A stretch of DNA of 8,836 bases from positions 8,475-17,310 of the forward strand of contig PLGA01000235.1 of assembly GCA_003139735.1 (NCBI GenBank). Direction: 5' to 3'. Source of the DNA: Bryobacterales bacterium. GTDB taxonomy: Bacteria; Acidobacteriota; Terriglobia; Bryobacterales; Bryobacteraceae. Position 1 is the first letter of the stretch; each line of letters begins with the position of its first letter. The position numbers were made by a program, and so were the translations under genes. Shown here in pieces: positions 6,284-8,836 of this stretch. The notes under the pieces were generated by a model. That model did no database searches. It saw nothing but the letters and a program-made list of their open reading frames with translations, and had not been told where the DNA came from.

Positions 6284-7126
6284 ATGACCGTCGAGATCGA
6301 AGGCGTCACCCTGCACCTGGCCCATCCGGACGAAATCGCCGTCCAGTGGGTCGGGCAGGATGAACTCATGCGGCAGCTTCTGGCAGCCTGGATGGTGGTC
6401 AACGAGCAGGATTTGCCCATGAATCCGCGCCTGCTCGGCAAGCCCGGCGTCGGCAAGACCACCCTGGCCTACGCCGCCGCCCGGCGCATGGGGCGCGATG
6501 CGTACATCCTTCAGGCCACCATGGATACGCGTCCCGAGGACCTGCTGGTCACGCCCGTCCTCGAAAGCGCCGGCAGTTTGCGCTACGTCGCCTCGCCGCT
6601 CGCCACCGCCATGATTCAAGGCGGCATCGCCATCCTCGATGAGGGCAACCGCATGTCCGAGAAAAGCTGGGCCAGCCTCGCCCCGCTGCTCGATAACCGC
6701 CGCTACGTCGAATCCATCGTGGCCGGCGTCAAAATCCGCGCCCACCCCCAGTTCCGCCTGGTGGCCACCATGAACGATGACGCGTCCACTTTCGAACTCC
6801 CCGAATACATCCATTCCCGCTTGCAGCCGCAGATCTTCATCGACTTCCCCGAGCGCGACGAGGAGTACCAGATTCTCCGCGAAAACCTGCCCTTCGCCGA
6901 GGAACGCATCCTTCATTACGTGACCGATTTTCTTCAGGTGGCCCACGCCGCCGACGAGCGCTTCACCGTCCGCGACGGCATCAACGTCGCCCGTTTCGCC
7001 ATCAAGCTGAAGAGCCTCGCCACCGAGCGGTCTCACGAATCCGAGGCCCTCGAACTCGCTTTGGTCCAGGTGTTGGGAGAGGATGCGTTGCGCTATGCCA
7101 GAGGAAACCGGCGTTCCACTTCCTGA
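6284..7126 (+). CDS. MoxR-like AAA+ ATPase
   Basis: This 280-residue cytoplasmic protein is an AAA+ ATPase of the MoxR/AAA_5 kind, a group that remodels or activates partner proteins using ATP. Walker A is GKPGVGKT at 52-59, Walker B is ILDE at 117-120 with Asp119-Glu120, and sensor 1 is Asn164 in ATMND. Arg179 in SRL is a plausible arginine finger. Residues 195-275 form the helical lid. There is no signal peptide or membrane segment. The frame ends inside the start of the next gene, which it overlaps by 32 bases, so the two are probably co-translated and their products probably act together. MoxR proteins usually work with a von Willebrand factor A partner; none is visible here, but it could lie beyond the right edge. 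The lack of exact similarity to well-known members leaves the cellular role open. Confidence 0.92.
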   Translation: MTVEIEGVTLHLAHPDEIAVQWVGQDELMRQLLAAWMVVNEQDLPMNPRLLGKPGVGKTTLAYAAARRMGRDAYILQATMDTRPEDLLVTPVLESAGSLRYVASPLATAMIQGGIAILDEGNRMSEKSWASLAPLLDNRRYVESIVAGVKIRAHPQFRLVATMNDDASTFELPEYIHSRLQPQIFIDFPERDEEYQILRENLPFAEERILHYVTDFLQVAHAADERFTVRDGINVARFAIKLKSLATERSHESEALELALVQVLGEDALRYARGNRRSTS

Positions 7127-8836
7127 CGCGGGCAGCCTGACGCGCGGGCGGTTCACCTACTTCCCCGTCGTGCCGGGCCGCCTGGAGTTCGCCATCGAGG
7201 CGCGCCAAGCCATTCTGCGGGACCGGCCCCAGGTGGTCGCCCTCGAATTGCCCCTGGCCTTGCAGGACGCCTGGACTCGCGGCGTCGCGCGCTTGCCCGA
7301 AATGTCCGTGATCTTCTACCCGGACGAAACCTCCGGCGACACCGAAGCCGTCTACGTCCTGGTCGAACCCGCCGACCCTTTTACCGAAGCCATCCGCACC
7401 GGTCTCGAAATTGGCGCCGAGATCGTATTCGCCGATCCGGAGGCCGGCCTGCGCCCGCATCTCAAGGACGCTTACCCGGACCCCTATGCCGTGCGCCATA
7501 TCGGACTCGCGCGCTACGTCGAGGCCTACCGCGTTTACCCGCAGCAGCGCTCGGCGGAGATCGCCCGCCATGCCGCCGGCCTGGCCTGGAAGCTCCAGGG
7601 AACCAACCCGGAGGCGCGCGTCTTCGTGGTGGCGTCGCTCAATCTGCTCGATCCCCTGCTCGACGCCATGGAGGAGCCGCAAGCGCAACCCCTGGCGCGC
7701 GCGCGGCGCGAAGGCATCGAGCTCTTCAACCCGCATCCCGAATCGCTGGCGGAAATCGCCGTCGAATACCCGGCCCTCCAGTGGCGATATGAGACCTTCC
7801 GGCAATCCATGACGGACACGCCCCTCATCGACCGCCGGCATGCCCAATTGGCGGTCTTTCGCGAGGCCGAGAAGTCCTACGAAGCCAACGCCGGAGAGCG
7901 TATCGCCCACTGGCAGCGCCGCCTGCTTGCTCGCTACACCCGCAACCTGGCGCTGGCCGGCAACGAACTGGCCGCCCGCCTGTTCGATCTGACCGTGGCC
8001 GCCCGCGGAATCGCCGATGACAATTACGCTTGGGAGGTGTGGGAAGCCGCCGGCCGCTATCCTCCCCAGAAAATCGACTCCGGCGTGATGACCGTCCACA
8101 TCACGGGCGACGAAATGTGGACCGAGACCCGCCGCATTCGCCTCCGCCGCCGCTTGCCCAGCCCCAAGCGCAAGCTGCGCCCCTTCGGCCTCAAGCCCCG
8201 CAAGAAAGAAAAGTTCCCCGGCGAGTGGGCCAGCCAATTGAACGGAACCGGCATCTGCTCCTACCCGCCCGAAGACCTCGTCATCGAAGACTACGGCCGC
8301 TACCTCAAGAAGAAGGGCAAGAGCATTCTCTCGGAGGAGCGCGTCCGCGTCGAGCCGTTCACCACCTCCATCCTCGACGGCATCGACATGCGCGAGACCA
8401 TCCGCAACTGGTATGAGGGCCGCATTTACGTGCGCCAGTTTCAGAAGATTCAGGGCGACGTCGGCGCCGTGGTGGTAATCTTCGACGAGGATCGGGATAA
8501 CCGTTATCCCTATCTGACCACCTGGCTCGGCGAGAACCAAAACGAATCGGACATGGCCTTCTACTCCACCTTTCCCTTTGACAACCTGGTGGGGCCGGGC
8601 ATTGGCCGCGCCGAATATGGCGGCTTTCTGCTCAGCCTTCCGCCGCGGCGCATGGTGGATGTCTGGGAGGACCCCGATTACGAATTCGCCGAATCGAAAT
8701 CCGAGCGCCTGCTGCTGGCCGCTTTGGACTATTCCATCCACCGCCACGTCGTCTATGTGGCGGCCAAACCGCCGCGGTCCATCTTCAAAACCATCGCTTC
8801 GCGCGCCGGCCGAACCATCGTCTACATCCCCATCGG
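7095..8836 (+). CDS. Large MoxR-associated protein, N-terminal region possibly DUF5682/TraB-like; cut by the window edge
   Basis: At least 580 residues are open to the right edge with no stop. The likely start is ATG 7095; an in-frame ATG at 7083 lies three bases after GGAG (7076-7079) and is a real alternative. Residues 30-200 alternate strands and helices (VVALELPLAL, MSVIFYPDE, GAEIVFADPE, ARVFVVASLNLLDPLL) much like the TraB/ChaN-like fold of DUF5682 proteins, which occur beside MoxR ATPases. This resemblance is from memory and unproved. Residues 270-320 (ARYTRNLALAGNEL, LTVAARGIADDNYAWEVWEA) are helical. Residues 345-375 are extremely basic. From about 380 the protein holds motifs I cannot assign: DLVIEDYGRYLKKKGK, GDVGAVVVIFDEDRDNRYP, TTWLGENQNESD, NLVGPGIGRAEYGG. 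There is no signal peptide or membrane helix, so it is probably cytoplasmic. The coding evidence is strong; the function is unknown. Confidence 0.9.
   Translation, partial: MPEETGVPLPDAGSLTRGRFTYFPVVPGRLEFAIEARQAILRDRPQVVALELPLALQDAWTRGVARLPEMSVIFYPDETSGDTEAVYVLVEPADPFTEAIRTGLEIGAEIVFADPEAGLRPHLKDAYPDPYAVRHIGLARYVEAYRVYPQQRSAEIARHAAGLAWKLQGTNPEARVFVVASLNLLDPLLDAMEEPQAQPLARARREGIELFNPHPESLAEIAVEYPALQWRYETFRQSMTDTPLIDRRHAQLAVFREAEKSYEANAGERIAHWQRRLLARYTRNLALAGNELAARLFDLTVAARGIADDNYAWEVWEAAGRYPPQKIDSGVMTVHITGDEMWTETRRIRLRRRLPSPKRKLRPFGLKPRKKEKFPGEWASQLNGTGICSYPPEDLVIEDYGRYLKKKGKSILSEERVRVEPFTTSILDGIDMRETIRNWYEGRIYVRQFQKIQGDVGAVVVIFDEDRDNRYPYLTTWLGENQNESDMAFYSTFPFDNLVGPGIGRAEYGGFLLSLPPRRMVDVWEDPDYEFAESKSERLLLAALDYSIHRHVVYVAAKPPRSIFKTIASRAGRTIVYIPI

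Noticed and set aside
5528..7156. 542-codon minus-strand frame across the lipoprotein and ATPase genes
   Set aside because: It spans two plus-strand genes and their spacer, and both plus-strand products have clear domains.
7002..8747. 581-codon minus-strand frame opposite the last gene
   Set aside because: The plus strand has an uninterrupted frame with translational coupling to the ATPase and conserved-looking motifs. The minus frame is a third-position shadow.

Overview
The window is a GC-rich stretch of bacterial chromosome carrying seven protein genes, two of them cut by the window edges. I see no RNA genes, no insertion sequence and no CRISPR array. The mix of genes suggests an acidobacterium of the Solibacter/Bryobacter kind: a large secreted M14 peptidase with glycine-rich insertions, a TonB-like lipoprotein, and a short palindrome inside a coding gene. 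This assignment is inference from general resemblance, not a database result.

Layout. Positions 1-1043 (minus strand) hold most of a GHMP-family galactokinase whose C-terminal end lies beyond the left edge. A 58-base divergent spacer follows. Reading rightwards from it are a small type II toxin-antitoxin pair (1102-1577) and, ten bases later, a PlsC-type acyltransferase (1588-2346). Next comes a 944-residue secreted zinc carboxypeptidase-like protein (2366-5200). A 183-base spacer has a possible promoter and hairpin. After it are a proline-rich lipoprotein with a TonB-like C-terminal domain (5384-6226), a MoxR-like AAA+ ATPase (6284-7126), and an overlapping large gene that runs off the right edge (7095-8836).

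How the genes relate. The three genes from 1102 to 2346 are packed tightly enough to share a transcript, although the toxin-antitoxin pair and the acyltransferase have no obvious functional link. The peptidase and the lipoprotein are both predicted to be exported and look like separate envelope genes. The last two genes overlap by about 32 bases and are very probably one translationally coupled unit. The second has an N-terminal region that resembles, from memory, the TraB/ChaN-like fold of DUF5682 proteins, which are known to sit beside MoxR ATPases. It also has a very basic linker and a C-terminal half that I cannot assign. This ATPase plus partner unit is the best candidate here for a poorly described system.

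The other notable item is a 9-base perfect inverted repeat lying in frame inside the galactokinase gene. It looks like a mobile palindromic element tolerated in a coding sequence.
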